DNA from: Campylobacter geochelonis
Lineage (GTDB): Bacteria > Campylobacterota > Campylobacteria > Campylobacterales > Campylobacteraceae
Length of the DNA stretch: 64,000 bases
Direction of reading: 5' to 3'
Assembly (NCBI RefSeq): GCF_013201685.1
Contig: NZ_CP053844.1
Location: forward strand, 1,550,001 to 1,614,000
The position numbers were made by a program, and so were the translations under genes. This document shows, piece by piece, positions 18,714 to 26,777 of this stretch. Positions within the stretch are counted from its first letter, which is position 1. Every line of letters starts with the position of its first letter. Under the pieces are notes generated by a model, which searched no databases, was not told the DNA's origin, and was given only the letters and a program-made list of their open reading frames with translations.

Positions 18714-19706
18714 ATGAAATTTAGTTATCTGGCTTTAACGACTATGCTTTTTATGTCGTTTTCAGCATCGCTTTTTGCCTTTGACACCGCAAAAAATAAG
18801 CTTAAAAATGAAACTGGTATAAATCTACCAACGCAAGAGTGGAAATTTCCAGATGGTATAGATGAAATAGGTGCGCTTGATATAAGCAAACTTCCAGACT
18901 CTCCATATGCAAAGGCTGTTATCTACGGATATCAGCTAATAACCCAAACCCACAACTACATCGGTCCAAACGCAAAAGATAGCAAAAAAGCTTACGCAGG
19001 AAACAACCTATCTTGCTCAAGCTGTCATGCAAGCGCAGGCACAAAGCAGTTTCAAAGCTCGTTTGTCGGCATAGTTGCGCGTTTTCCTCAGTTTAACGCA
19101 AGAGGCGATAAAGTCGTAAGCATAGAAGATAGGATAAATGGCTGTATGCAAAGAAGTATGAACGGAAAAGCGCTTCCACTAAATTCACCAGAAATGCGAG
19201 CAATGGTTACATATATGCATTGGCTTAGTCAAGGAATTCCAGTAGGTGCAAACATAAAAGGTCAAGGTCTTGGTAAAGTAAATTTACTACCTAGAGCTGC
19301 TAGTCCTAAAAAAGGAAAAATCGTATATGAAGCAAACTGCGTTGCCTGTCATGGCGAAAATGGCGAAGGTTTGCAAAATCCAGATTATAAAACAGGTGAT
19401 TACTACATCTATCCGCCACTTTGGGGAGATGATAGTTATAACACTGGCGCTGGTATGTATAGGCTCATAAAAGCAGCTCAGTATATAAAACACTCAATGC
19501 CACAAGGAAATCCAACTCTAAGCGACGAAGAGGCATTCGATGTTGCTTCGTATATCAACTCTCAACCTCGCCCAATCAAGGCAGATAGAGAGGCTGACTT
19601 TCCAGATAGAAGCATAAAACCGCTTGATATGGATGTTGCGCCCTATGATGATAACTTTAGTATCGAGCAACATAGATTTGGTCCATATAAACAGATGTAT
19701 AAGTAA
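18714..19706 (+). CDS. tsdA: Dihaem cytochrome c, TsdA-type thiosulfate dehydrogenase / tetrathionate reductase
   Basis: TsdA couples thiosulfate and tetrathionate in the periplasm. The 330-aa protein has a signal peptide (residues 1-22) and two haem-binding motifs, CSSCH (101-105) and CVACH (209-213). A conserved RINGCMQRSMNG segment contains C144, which matches the unusual Cys axial ligand of the active-site haem in this family; a Met such as M262 (HSMP) probably ligates the second haem. This combination distinguishes TsdA from ordinary dihaem cytochromes. In Campylobacter relatives the enzyme can run as a tetrathionate reductase; the direction here is not readable. It has its own promoter and ends at a hairpin. 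Confidence 0.88.
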   Translation: MKFSYLALTTMLFMSFSASLFAFDTAKNKLKNETGINLPTQEWKFPDGIDEIGALDISKLPDSPYAKAVIYGYQLITQTHNYIGPNAKDSKKAYAGNNLSCSSCHASAGTKQFQSSFVGIVARFPQFNARGDKVVSIEDRINGCMQRSMNGKALPLNSPEMRAMVTYMHWLSQGIPVGANIKGQGLGKVNLLPRAASPKKGKIVYEANCVACHGENGEGLQNPDYKTGDYYIYPPLWGDDSYNTGAGMYRLIKAAQYIKHSMPQGNPTLSDEEAFDVASYINSQPRPIKADREADFPDRSIKPLDMDVAPYDDNFSIEQHRFGPYKQMYK

Positions 19707-19707
19707 A

Positions 19708-19731
19708 TTTTGGAGGTAAATACCTCCAAAA
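19708..19731. terminator. Hairpin after tsdA
   Basis: TTTTGGAGGTA (19708-19718) and TACCTCCAAAA (19721-19731) are perfectly complementary and begin 2 nt after the tsdA stop. On the plus strand the stem is followed by A-rich rather than T-rich sequence, so termination may be weak in that direction. On the minus strand a short T tract follows. Confidence 0.6.
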
Positions 19732-19988
19732 AAAGATTAAATTTAGATTTTTTGAAATAAATACTTTATAAAACTTTTAAAATCAATGCTTTGCTTTTAA
19801 ACTATCTGTGTTATAAACTAACTTTTTTAATGTATTTTTATGTTATATAGCAAGTGCTTAAATATAAAAATTTAACGACTCTTTACCTTAAATTTATAAC
19901 AAATTTGTTGGATTTATCTATTTCGCGCTTTATCATTTTTAAATTTTTAACCGGTAGCAAAATGACTGCTATGATAAATTAAATAAAT

Positions 19989-20333
19989 TTATAAAAACTC
20001 AATCTCATCATCTTTTTTTGGTATCATACACAAAAACTCGTAGTCTTTATCAAAACAGGCTTCATAACTGTGAGAAACGCCACCTGGGATATAGAGAAAC
20101 TCACCAGCCTTTGCGTGAATTTCCTTACCATCTATGATAACTTTTGCTTCGCCTTTTAGGACAAATTGTTGATGTTGGATTTTGTTAATGTGATTTGGCA
20201 TAAAACCGCCACTTTTTAAAACTATCTTTCTAACGATAAAGTCATTATCGCTTTGTGGTGTTAAAACCGCGATTTTAGCGCCATCTGTTTTAGGGATATC
20301 GCTCCAGACAAACTCATCTTTTAGATACATCAT
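19989..20333 (-). CDS. Small cupin-domain protein
   Basis: A 114-aa single cupin barrel. The metal-binding cupin motif 1 is partly visible (G-x-x-x-P-x-H-x-N-K-x-x-H-Q-Q-F-V-L-x-G-E) and motif 2 as PGGVSHSYE. Such stand-alone cupins resemble the C-terminal domain of mannose-6-phosphate isomerases, but no sugar-isomerase assignment is possible. An AGGA site precedes two consecutive ATG codons, either of which could start the protein. It follows the small membrane-protein genes by about 7 bp and may be the last gene of that minus-strand cluster. Confidence 0.8.
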   Translation of the reverse strand: MMYLKDEFVWSDIPKTDGAKIAVLTPQSDNDFIVRKIVLKSGGFMPNHINKIQHQQFVLKGEAKVIIDGKEIHAKAGEFLYIPGGVSHSYEACFDKDYEFLCMIPKKDDEIEFL

Positions 20334-20340
20334 AAATCCT

Positions 20341-20670
20341 TTAAGCTAAAACTCCAACTCCAAGAGTTAGGCTAAGAGCGATTATAGCAGATAAAAAAGC
20401 AAAATAAAAGGAGTTTAAATCAACAAAACCATAGTAAAGATATGCGGTAAAAAAAGTGCTTATAAAAGCAGTTATAAAGAGTAAAACTCTTGATAAAACT
20501 GCGCTATTTTTAAATGCTCTCCATATAAAAAAGCAAAAAACCAAGCTTAAAGCAAACCAAACCATAGAGTAAAAAACTCCACTAAATTTAAATAAATTTA
20601 GTAAATTTAAAAGATTTAAGCACAAAAACAAACCCCATAAAATAAAGCTAAATTTAAACATTATCTTCAT
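20341..20670 (-). CDS. Hypothetical small membrane protein
   Basis: No family recognised. The product (about 109 aa from the ATG at 20670) is strongly hydrophobic with about three to four membrane segments. The frame is open to 20733, but that part would overlap the previous gene more deeply. The ATG at 20670 or the one at 20661 are more natural starts, and neither has a strong ribosome binding site. It follows another small membrane-protein gene with a short overlap, so they are probably co-expressed. Confidence 0.6.
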   Translation of the reverse strand: MKIMFKFSFILWGLFLCLNLLNLLNLFKFSGVFYSMVWFALSLVFCFFIWRAFKNSAVLSRVLLFITAFISTFFTAYLYYGFVDLNSFYFAFLSAIIALSLTLGVGVLA

Positions 20671-21013
20671 AAGTTTTGTTTGAGAAAGTTTTGCTATTAA
20701 GTTGCAAATAAAGCACAACCGCCACATAAACACCAGCCACCAAAAGCACCAAAAACCAGCTTTTTGATACTAGCAAACCACTACTTATACCAGCAAGAAC
20801 CGCCACGCCAAGTGCGTATAAAAACGGCTGTTTTACCACGTCTTTTTCGCCGATTGCAATGGCAACCAAAGAGATGATATAAGCTAGAAGTATCACGAAA
20901 AATAAGATTATCTTCACATCTCTTAAAAATTCGCTACTAGACTTACCAAAAAGCGCCCATATACTTATAAATATCAAAAATCCAAGCGATATAAAAAGTA
21001 GAATTTTTTTCAT
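20654..21013 (-). CDS. Hypothetical membrane protein
   Basis: A 119-aa hydrophobic protein with about four membrane segments (residues ~4-22, 34-52, 65-83, 87-106). I do not recognise the family. Its ATG overlaps the stop of mnmC by 4 bp and it is followed by another small membrane protein, so it is in the same transcription unit. Codon use looks like its neighbours. Confidence 0.7.
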   Translation of the reverse strand: MKKILLFISLGFLIFISIWALFGKSSSEFLRDVKIILFFVILLAYIISLVAIAIGEKDVVKQPFLYALGVAVLAGISSGLLVSKSWFLVLLVAGVYVAVVLYLQLNSKTFSNKTYEDNV

Positions 21014-22872
21014 TTTACCATGCCTTTTTTAAGTTTTCTTACTAAAAATCTTGCTGGATTTAACTCATCAGCTATGCTTTTATCTACACAAAGCGGGCGA
21101 TTTAAAACATAATCAAGCAACAACTCTGCTCCCATGATAGCAGTTGATAGCCCTCTTGCGCCATGAGCTGCTGTTATATAGATATTTTTTAAGTGTTTTG
21201 GAGCTAAATGGTTTTGATTTTTAGTCCACATTAAATTTGCATAATTTTGTCTAAACCACAAACTATCATGCAACGCGCCAATAAGCGGAAATCTATCGCC
21301 ACTATATGAACGATATCCGACCTTTGAGCCTAAAATCTTAACCTTTTTCTCACCCAAAAACTCCTCAACGCTCTCTAAGTTTTTAACATCGTCAATGCGT
21401 CTTGCTCTATCTTCATAAAGCAACCTATCATAAGTTGCGCCAACTACTTGAACGCCCTTTATAGCAGGACAAACATAGCCTTTTGCACTAAGTGGAAATT
21501 TGGTATCAACTCGTTTTTCTATCCACGTAACCTGCCCTCTAACTGAGCTGATTTGTAAATGAGCGTCTAAATTTAGCTTTGGATTTAACCCGCCACCAAA
21601 AAGCTCCTCGCTGTGGCTTCCCATAGCAAAGATTATTATTTGAGTTTGCAAACTCACTCCATTTGCAAAGCTTACATCATATCCATTCTCGCTATTTTTA
21701 TATCCTACAAACTCGTAATTTAGCAAAATTTTAAGCTCGCTGGATGCAAATTTACAAGTTTTGCGCGGTCTGATCGTAGCGCCATCTTTTATAAAAATAC
21801 TTGGATAAGGAGAGTCGAGTTTATCAAATTTAAAAAACTCGTCGCAGTTTTCATAGCGCTTAATAAGCGTTTGATTAAATGCAAATTCTTTTGCACCACT
21901 AAATTTAGCTAGCTTTTTTGGTATATATTTTTTATAAAAATTTACCGCTTGCAAGAACGAATTTAGATGCATCTTACCTAGCATTACGCCTTTTTGCGTG
22001 ATTAGAGGCATCAACGCGCCCGTGTAGTTTCCGCTTCCATTGCTTGCTATTTTAGACTCTTTTTCTGCGACAACTACATCAAAACCAGCTTTTTTAAATT
22101 TCAAAGCAGTCACTATCCCAGCGATACCAGCGCCTATTATAAGCACTTTTTTTGCAGCTTTATCGGTAAGTGGTCTAGAAAACCAGATGTTTTTTAGCTC
22201 ATAACTTTGCTTTAAAGCTGCTCTTATCATCTGCCTTTTTTTAGCATATCCATTTACAAGGTTTACTTCAAAACCAGCCTCTTTTAGGTTGTTTTGCACG
22301 AATTTAGCACTTGAGTAAGTCGCTAAAATACTGCCGAATTTAGATAGCCTTGCAACTTTTTGCATAACTTCTAAATCCCACATATCAGGATTTTTAGACG
22401 GCGCGAAACCATCTAAAAACCAAATATCAGCCTTAAAGTCTAAATTATCCAACGCCTCTTTTATATCGCCAAAGTATAGATCTAAGATGATATTTTTCTT
22501 AAAATAAATTCTATAAACTCCAGATATCTGCGCTGGATAGAGCTTGATAAGCCGTTTTGATAAATTTTTAAAAGCTCCAAGTTTTTCATAAATTTTAGTT
22601 AAACTTTTTTTATCTAGCGGATACTTTTCTATGCTTACAAAGTGTAAAGTTTTATCACTGTGTTTAAATTTTTTACAAAGAGTTAAAAAATTTAGCCCAG
22701 CGCCAAACCCAGCTTCAGCTACGATAAAGCTATCTTGCTTTTGCCAAATTTCATCGATACTGCTTGAAAAGACAAATTTAGCCTCCTCAAGCGGGGCAAT
22801 AGTGTTAAAATAAATATCATCAAAACGAGGCGAAAAAGCAACGCCATCTTTAAAATCAATCTTAGTTTGCAT
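21010..22872 (-). CDS. mnmC: tRNA mnm5s2U34 bifunctional enzyme MnmC
   Basis: MnmC converts cmnm5U34 in tRNA to mnm5U34: an FAD oxidase domain removes the carboxymethyl group and a SAM methyltransferase domain adds the methyl. The 620-aa protein has the N-terminal methyltransferase part (AEAGFGAGLNFL, DIWFLDGFAPSKNPDMW) and the C-terminal FAD part beginning with VLIIGAGIAGIV near residue 245 and ending with AAHGARGLSTA. It is full length and fused in the usual order. It overlaps the small membrane-protein gene downstream. Confidence 0.95.
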   Translation of the reverse strand: MQTKIDFKDGVAFSPRFDDIYFNTIAPLEEAKFVFSSSIDEIWQKQDSFIVAEAGFGAGLNFLTLCKKFKHSDKTLHFVSIEKYPLDKKSLTKIYEKLGAFKNLSKRLIKLYPAQISGVYRIYFKKNIILDLYFGDIKEALDNLDFKADIWFLDGFAPSKNPDMWDLEVMQKVARLSKFGSILATYSSAKFVQNNLKEAGFEVNLVNGYAKKRQMIRAALKQSYELKNIWFSRPLTDKAAKKVLIIGAGIAGIVTALKFKKAGFDVVVAEKESKIASNGSGNYTGALMPLITQKGVMLGKMHLNSFLQAVNFYKKYIPKKLAKFSGAKEFAFNQTLIKRYENCDEFFKFDKLDSPYPSIFIKDGATIRPRKTCKFASSELKILLNYEFVGYKNSENGYDVSFANGVSLQTQIIIFAMGSHSEELFGGGLNPKLNLDAHLQISSVRGQVTWIEKRVDTKFPLSAKGYVCPAIKGVQVVGATYDRLLYEDRARRIDDVKNLESVEEFLGEKKVKILGSKVGYRSYSGDRFPLIGALHDSLWFRQNYANLMWTKNQNHLAPKHLKNIYITAAHGARGLSTAIMGAELLLDYVLNRPLCVDKSIADELNPARFLVRKLKKGMVK

Positions 22873-22881
22873 ATTTATCTA

Positions 22882-24486
22882 CTAATTATTTTTAGCAAAA
22901 TACGCGTCTAAGCCATTTGCTATGCCTAGTGCTATGTCGTTGTGATATGATTTTTTGGCTAAATTTTTACTATCATTTGGGTTAGAAATATACCCACTCT
23001 CAACCAAAATCGCAGGCATAGTAGCACCAACTAACACCCAAAATGGCGCTTCTCTAACGCCGCCATCTTTTACTTTATACTTATCTTGAACTCTGTTTAA
23101 CATATGCTTTTGTATATCTATGGCAAGCTTGTTTGAAGCGATGATTTTTTCTCTGTTTAAGAAATTTAAAAAAGTTTGTTGAGAAAAGTGGTTCATATCT
23201 TCTAAATCTCCCTTGTTTTCAAGTGCGGCAGCATTTTTACTTCTGTTGCTTCTAGCAGGACTTAAGAAAAATGTCTCTATACCAGCAAGCCTTTCGCCCT
23301 CTTTTGAGTCTGGTCCAGCATTTACGTGGATTGATATAAACATATCTGCATTTTTTTTGTTTGCATATGATGTTCTGTTTTTTAAATTTATAAACGTATC
23401 TGTGCTTCTTGTGAAATAAATTTTATAACCTCGCTCTTTTAAAATCACGCCAAGACTCTTACCGATACTTAAAACGATATCTTTCTCTCTTAGTCCATTT
23501 CCCATAGCTCCTGGATCTTTGCCACCGTGTCCTGGGTCGATTACTATAATCCTATTTTTAGCGTAATTTGGTTTTTCGTTTTTGCCGCTTGTCTTGGCTG
23601 TTTTTGATATGGCTTGCGCCCTGTTTTCGCCACCTTTAATAGCGATATTTAGCTCATTCTCATCATTTGTTAGTTTTAAGTCAAATTTCTTTTTTTGTGA
23701 AAAGACAACGCGCGTCGTAGTTTCGCTAAACTGAGCTATGCGTATCTCATCTACTATATGATTTGTCAGTTTGCCTGTTTTTGCACTATTTATAGCTTTA
23801 AAATCCAAAACATTTCTATACAACTCACCTTTTAAAGCAAAAAGCTTTTGCTCATCTTTACTAACTTCGCGGTTAAATTTCAAAACTATCCCATCACTAC
23901 TTTTTTCAACACTTAAAAGCTTTAATTTTTGCGATTTATCTATGGTTTTAGCCTGTTTTTTCTCTTTGGTTTTAACGCTATTTGACTGTTTTTTACTAGC
24001 TTGTGTTTTTACGGCTTTAGTTGGTTCTACTTTGGGTTTATTTTTTTGTATTTCTTGTTTAATGGGTTCTTGTTTTTTTTCTACACTTTTGTTTGCTTTT
24101 GCAAGCTCTTTTTGTTCTAATTTTTTAGGAACGTTTGCTAGTAATTGCGCATTTTTATCATTTTGTTTTGTTGAATTTAGCGAATTTAGATATTTTTTGT
24201 AGCTTCCGCCTAGTGCATTTAGCTCATTTTCATAGCCTTTGTGATTATATCCTAAAGCCTTAGATGAATGAACTAATCTTTCTAAAACCTCGATTCTATC
24301 GACTCTATTTTTACTCACAGAGGTTTGAAGATAGATATCTTTTAGCTCGTTATGAAATTTCTTTTTATTTATCGAACTTGCATTGGAAAAGCTTTTATCA
24401 AAATTTGAAAATGCTCTGTCAAATTCTGCCGCACTTAGTGATAAGGCAAACAAAATTATCAAAAAAAGCTTAACTATCTTCGCCAT
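22882..24486 (-). CDS. amiC: N-acetylmuramoyl-L-alanine amidase (AmiA/B/C type)
   Basis: Zinc amidase that cuts the peptide stem from MurNAc to separate daughter cells. The 534-aa protein has a signal peptide (residues 1-19), a Lys/Gln-rich linker, an AMIN-like domain in the middle (residues ~185-285), and the catalytic Amidase_3 domain from about residue 310 with IDPGHGGKDPGA, REKDI, SIHVNA and the catalytic VESGYISNP. The start overlaps the preceding gene by 17 bp. An EnvC-like activator and FtsEX lie several genes upstream in the same strand block, which is the expected regulatory set. The symbol amiA is used for this gene in some relatives. Confidence 0.93.
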   Translation of the reverse strand: MAKIVKLFLIILFALSLSAAEFDRAFSNFDKSFSNASSINKKKFHNELKDIYLQTSVSKNRVDRIEVLERLVHSSKALGYNHKGYENELNALGGSYKKYLNSLNSTKQNDKNAQLLANVPKKLEQKELAKANKSVEKKQEPIKQEIQKNKPKVEPTKAVKTQASKKQSNSVKTKEKKQAKTIDKSQKLKLLSVEKSSDGIVLKFNREVSKDEQKLFALKGELYRNVLDFKAINSAKTGKLTNHIVDEIRIAQFSETTTRVVFSQKKKFDLKLTNDENELNIAIKGGENRAQAISKTAKTSGKNEKPNYAKNRIIVIDPGHGGKDPGAMGNGLREKDIVLSIGKSLGVILKERGYKIYFTRSTDTFINLKNRTSYANKKNADMFISIHVNAGPDSKEGERLAGIETFFLSPARSNRSKNAAALENKGDLEDMNHFSQQTFLNFLNREKIIASNKLAIDIQKHMLNRVQDKYKVKDGGVREAPFWVLVGATMPAILVESGYISNPNDSKNLAKKSYHNDIALGIANGLDAYFAKNN

Positions 24487-25561
24487 TTATAAGTTTTTCC
24501 ATAAGCTCTTTAACACTTATAATCTCATTGAGTCTATATCCGTTTGCTCCTGTAAAAAATAGCCCCAAATCCTTTCTTCCAGCATAAGCATCATAAAGTC
24601 TATCAGCTATACAATACCCAACAACTTTTGCCTCTTTGCCACGCTCGCATGGGCTTACGCAGTTACTAATGCATTGAATTTTTGGACCTTCTCTTTTATC
24701 TACTAAGTCTAAAAGCCTTGTTTGAACGCCACGCGCTGGATATCCAACAGGAGATTTTATAAGTTTAATGCTATCTTTTGTCGAGTTTAAAATCACCTCT
24801 TTAAACTCTGGCGCCGCATCGCACTCGTAAGTTCCTATAAATCTAGTTCCCATCTGAACGCCATCAGCACCTAAAGATATCGCCTTATCTATGTCGTGCT
24901 TATCCCAAATTCCACCAGCTGCTAAAAGCGGAAAATCTCCAAAATTTGCTATTTCTGCTTTAACTTGTGGGATAAGTTTTTCTAATTGATACTCAGGATC
25001 AAAACACTGCTCATAAGTAAATCCTTGATGTCCACCACTTAATGGACCTTCAAGAACAACCGCATCTGGGACTCTGTTATATCTTTGAAGCCACCTTTTA
25101 CAGATGATTTTAAGCGCTTTTGCAGATGATACGATAGGAACTAGCGCAACATCATCAAACCCTTGTGTAAACTCAGGTAAATTTGTAGGTAGTCCAGCGC
25201 CACTTATAATAACGTTAAAACCAGCCTCACACGCATCTTTTACCATTCTTGAGTAATCATTACACGCGCACATTATATTTATCCCAAGTGGTGCATCGCC
25301 ACAAATTTTTCTAGCATTTTTTAAGATAGCGTGCAATCCCTCAGTAGAGTAGAAATTCTCACTTCCTAATGGCTTTTGATTTATCTCTTTTTTAGAATAC
25401 GCTCTATTTTCATAATATCCAGTTCCAACAGAGCTTACTATACCTAATCCGCCATTTAAACTAACATTTCCAGCTAATCTATCCCAACTTATACCAAGAC
25501 CCATTCCGCCTTGAAAAATCGGATATTTAAGCTCATGTTTACCTATCTTTATGCTATTCAT
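24470..25561 (-). CDS. Nitronate monooxygenase-family FMN oxidoreductase
   Basis: A 363-aa TIM-barrel flavoprotein of the nitronate monooxygenase / 2-nitropropane dioxygenase family. It shows YPIFQGGMGLGIS at the N-terminus, the GPLSGGHQG catalytic-His region, and the FMN phosphate-binding AAGGI...GADGVQMGTRF. FabK-like enoyl reductases share this fold, so the physiological substrate is not certain. It starts at the end of tyrS and overlaps the amidase gene, so it is part of the same operon. Confidence 0.87.
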   Translation of the reverse strand: MNSIKIGKHELKYPIFQGGMGLGISWDRLAGNVSLNGGLGIVSSVGTGYYENRAYSKKEINQKPLGSENFYSTEGLHAILKNARKICGDAPLGINIMCACNDYSRMVKDACEAGFNVIISGAGLPTNLPEFTQGFDDVALVPIVSSAKALKIICKRWLQRYNRVPDAVVLEGPLSGGHQGFTYEQCFDPEYQLEKLIPQVKAEIANFGDFPLLAAGGIWDKHDIDKAISLGADGVQMGTRFIGTYECDAAPEFKEVILNSTKDSIKLIKSPVGYPARGVQTRLLDLVDKREGPKIQCISNCVSPCERGKEAKVVGYCIADRLYDAYAGRKDLGLFFTGANGYRLNEIISVKELMEKLINGEDS

Positions 25562-26766
25562 TAGACCACCTTCACTTTCGCAAATTTCTTTTTGCCTATT
25601 TGGAGGATATACTCACCTTTTTCTAACTGTAGTTGTTCATCTGTGATTTTGTTTTGATCTATGCTAACTGCGTTTGCGCTTATATGGCGCCTTGCTTCGC
25701 TGCTTGAACTAGCAAGTTTGCACTCAAGCAGTGCTTTTACTACCCAAACCGGACCTTGCACGCTAAACTCAGCTATATCGCTTGGAAGCTGGTTTTGACT
25801 ATGGACTTTGTTAAATTCATCTCTTGCTTTTATAGCGCTCTCTTCATTATGAAATTTAGCTACAATCTCCATCGCCAAAGCCTCTTTTACAGCTTTTGGA
25901 TGAAGCCTACCGCTTTCTACGCCACTTTTTAGCTCATCAATCTCTTCAAGAGTTTTAGTACTTAAAAGCCTATACCACTCCCACATCAACTCATCGCTTA
26001 TGCTTAAAGTTTTTGCAAACATATCATTTGGCGCTTCTGTAACACCGATATAATTTCCTAAAGATTTACTCATCTTGTTTGTGCCATCAAGCCCTACAAG
26101 CAAAGGCATCATGATAACAGCTTGCTCTTTTCCAACGTTATAAACTCGTTGCAAGTGTCTTCCCATCAGTAGGTTAAATTTCTGATCAGTTCCACCCATC
26201 TCGATATCGCACTTCATAGCCACGCTATCATATCCTTGCATAAGCGGATACAAAAACTCACTTATAGAGATAGGAGTTTCACTTCTAAAGCGCTTAGTAA
26301 AGTCATCTCTTTCTAGCATTCTAGCTACACTATATGTGCTAGCAAGCTCTATCATATCGCTAGCTCTTAATTCGTTTGCCCATTTTGAGTTAAACATAAT
26401 GATAGTTTTAGTCGGGTCTAATACCTTAAAAACTTGCTCTTCGTAAGTCTTTGCATTTTTTAAAACTGTCTCTTTATCAAGCTTTTTTCTAGTTTCACTT
26501 TTTCCACTTGGATCGCCTATTTGTGCTGTAAAATCGCCTATTAAAAACTGGATAATAGCCCCATGACGTTGCAAAAATGCCATTTTTTGAAGAGTTACAG
26601 TATGTCCAAGGTGCAAATCAGCAGCAGTAGGATCCATGCCGATTTTGATATAGAAATTCTCGCCTTTTTCGTAGTAGTTTTTAATCAGAGTTTCAACTCT
26701 TTCTTCATCTATTATCTCTGCTACGCCTCGACGAAGCTCCCTTAAAACAGCTTGTATATCACCCAT
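25561..26766 (-). CDS. tyrS: Tyrosyl-tRNA synthetase
   Basis: TyrS charges tRNA-Tyr. The 401-aa protein has the class I HIGH-type motif (ADLHLGHTV), the KMSKS loop (NKMSKSLGN) and a C-terminal S4 RNA-binding domain (residues ~335-400). It belongs to the shorter-anticodon-domain TyrZ/TyrS type used by many bacteria. AAAGGAG precedes the ATG. It follows spoT by 11 bp. Confidence 0.96.
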   Translation of the reverse strand: MGDIQAVLRELRRGVAEIIDEERVETLIKNYYEKGENFYIKIGMDPTAADLHLGHTVTLQKMAFLQRHGAIIQFLIGDFTAQIGDPSGKSETRKKLDKETVLKNAKTYEEQVFKVLDPTKTIIMFNSKWANELRASDMIELASTYSVARMLERDDFTKRFRSETPISISEFLYPLMQGYDSVAMKCDIEMGGTDQKFNLLMGRHLQRVYNVGKEQAVIMMPLLVGLDGTNKMSKSLGNYIGVTEAPNDMFAKTLSISDELMWEWYRLLSTKTLEEIDELKSGVESGRLHPKAVKEALAMEIVAKFHNEESAIKARDEFNKVHSQNQLPSDIAEFSVQGPVWVVKALLECKLASSSSEARRHISANAVSIDQNKITDEQLQLEKGEYILQIGKKKFAKVKVV

Positions 26767-26777
26767 AAATTTCTCCT

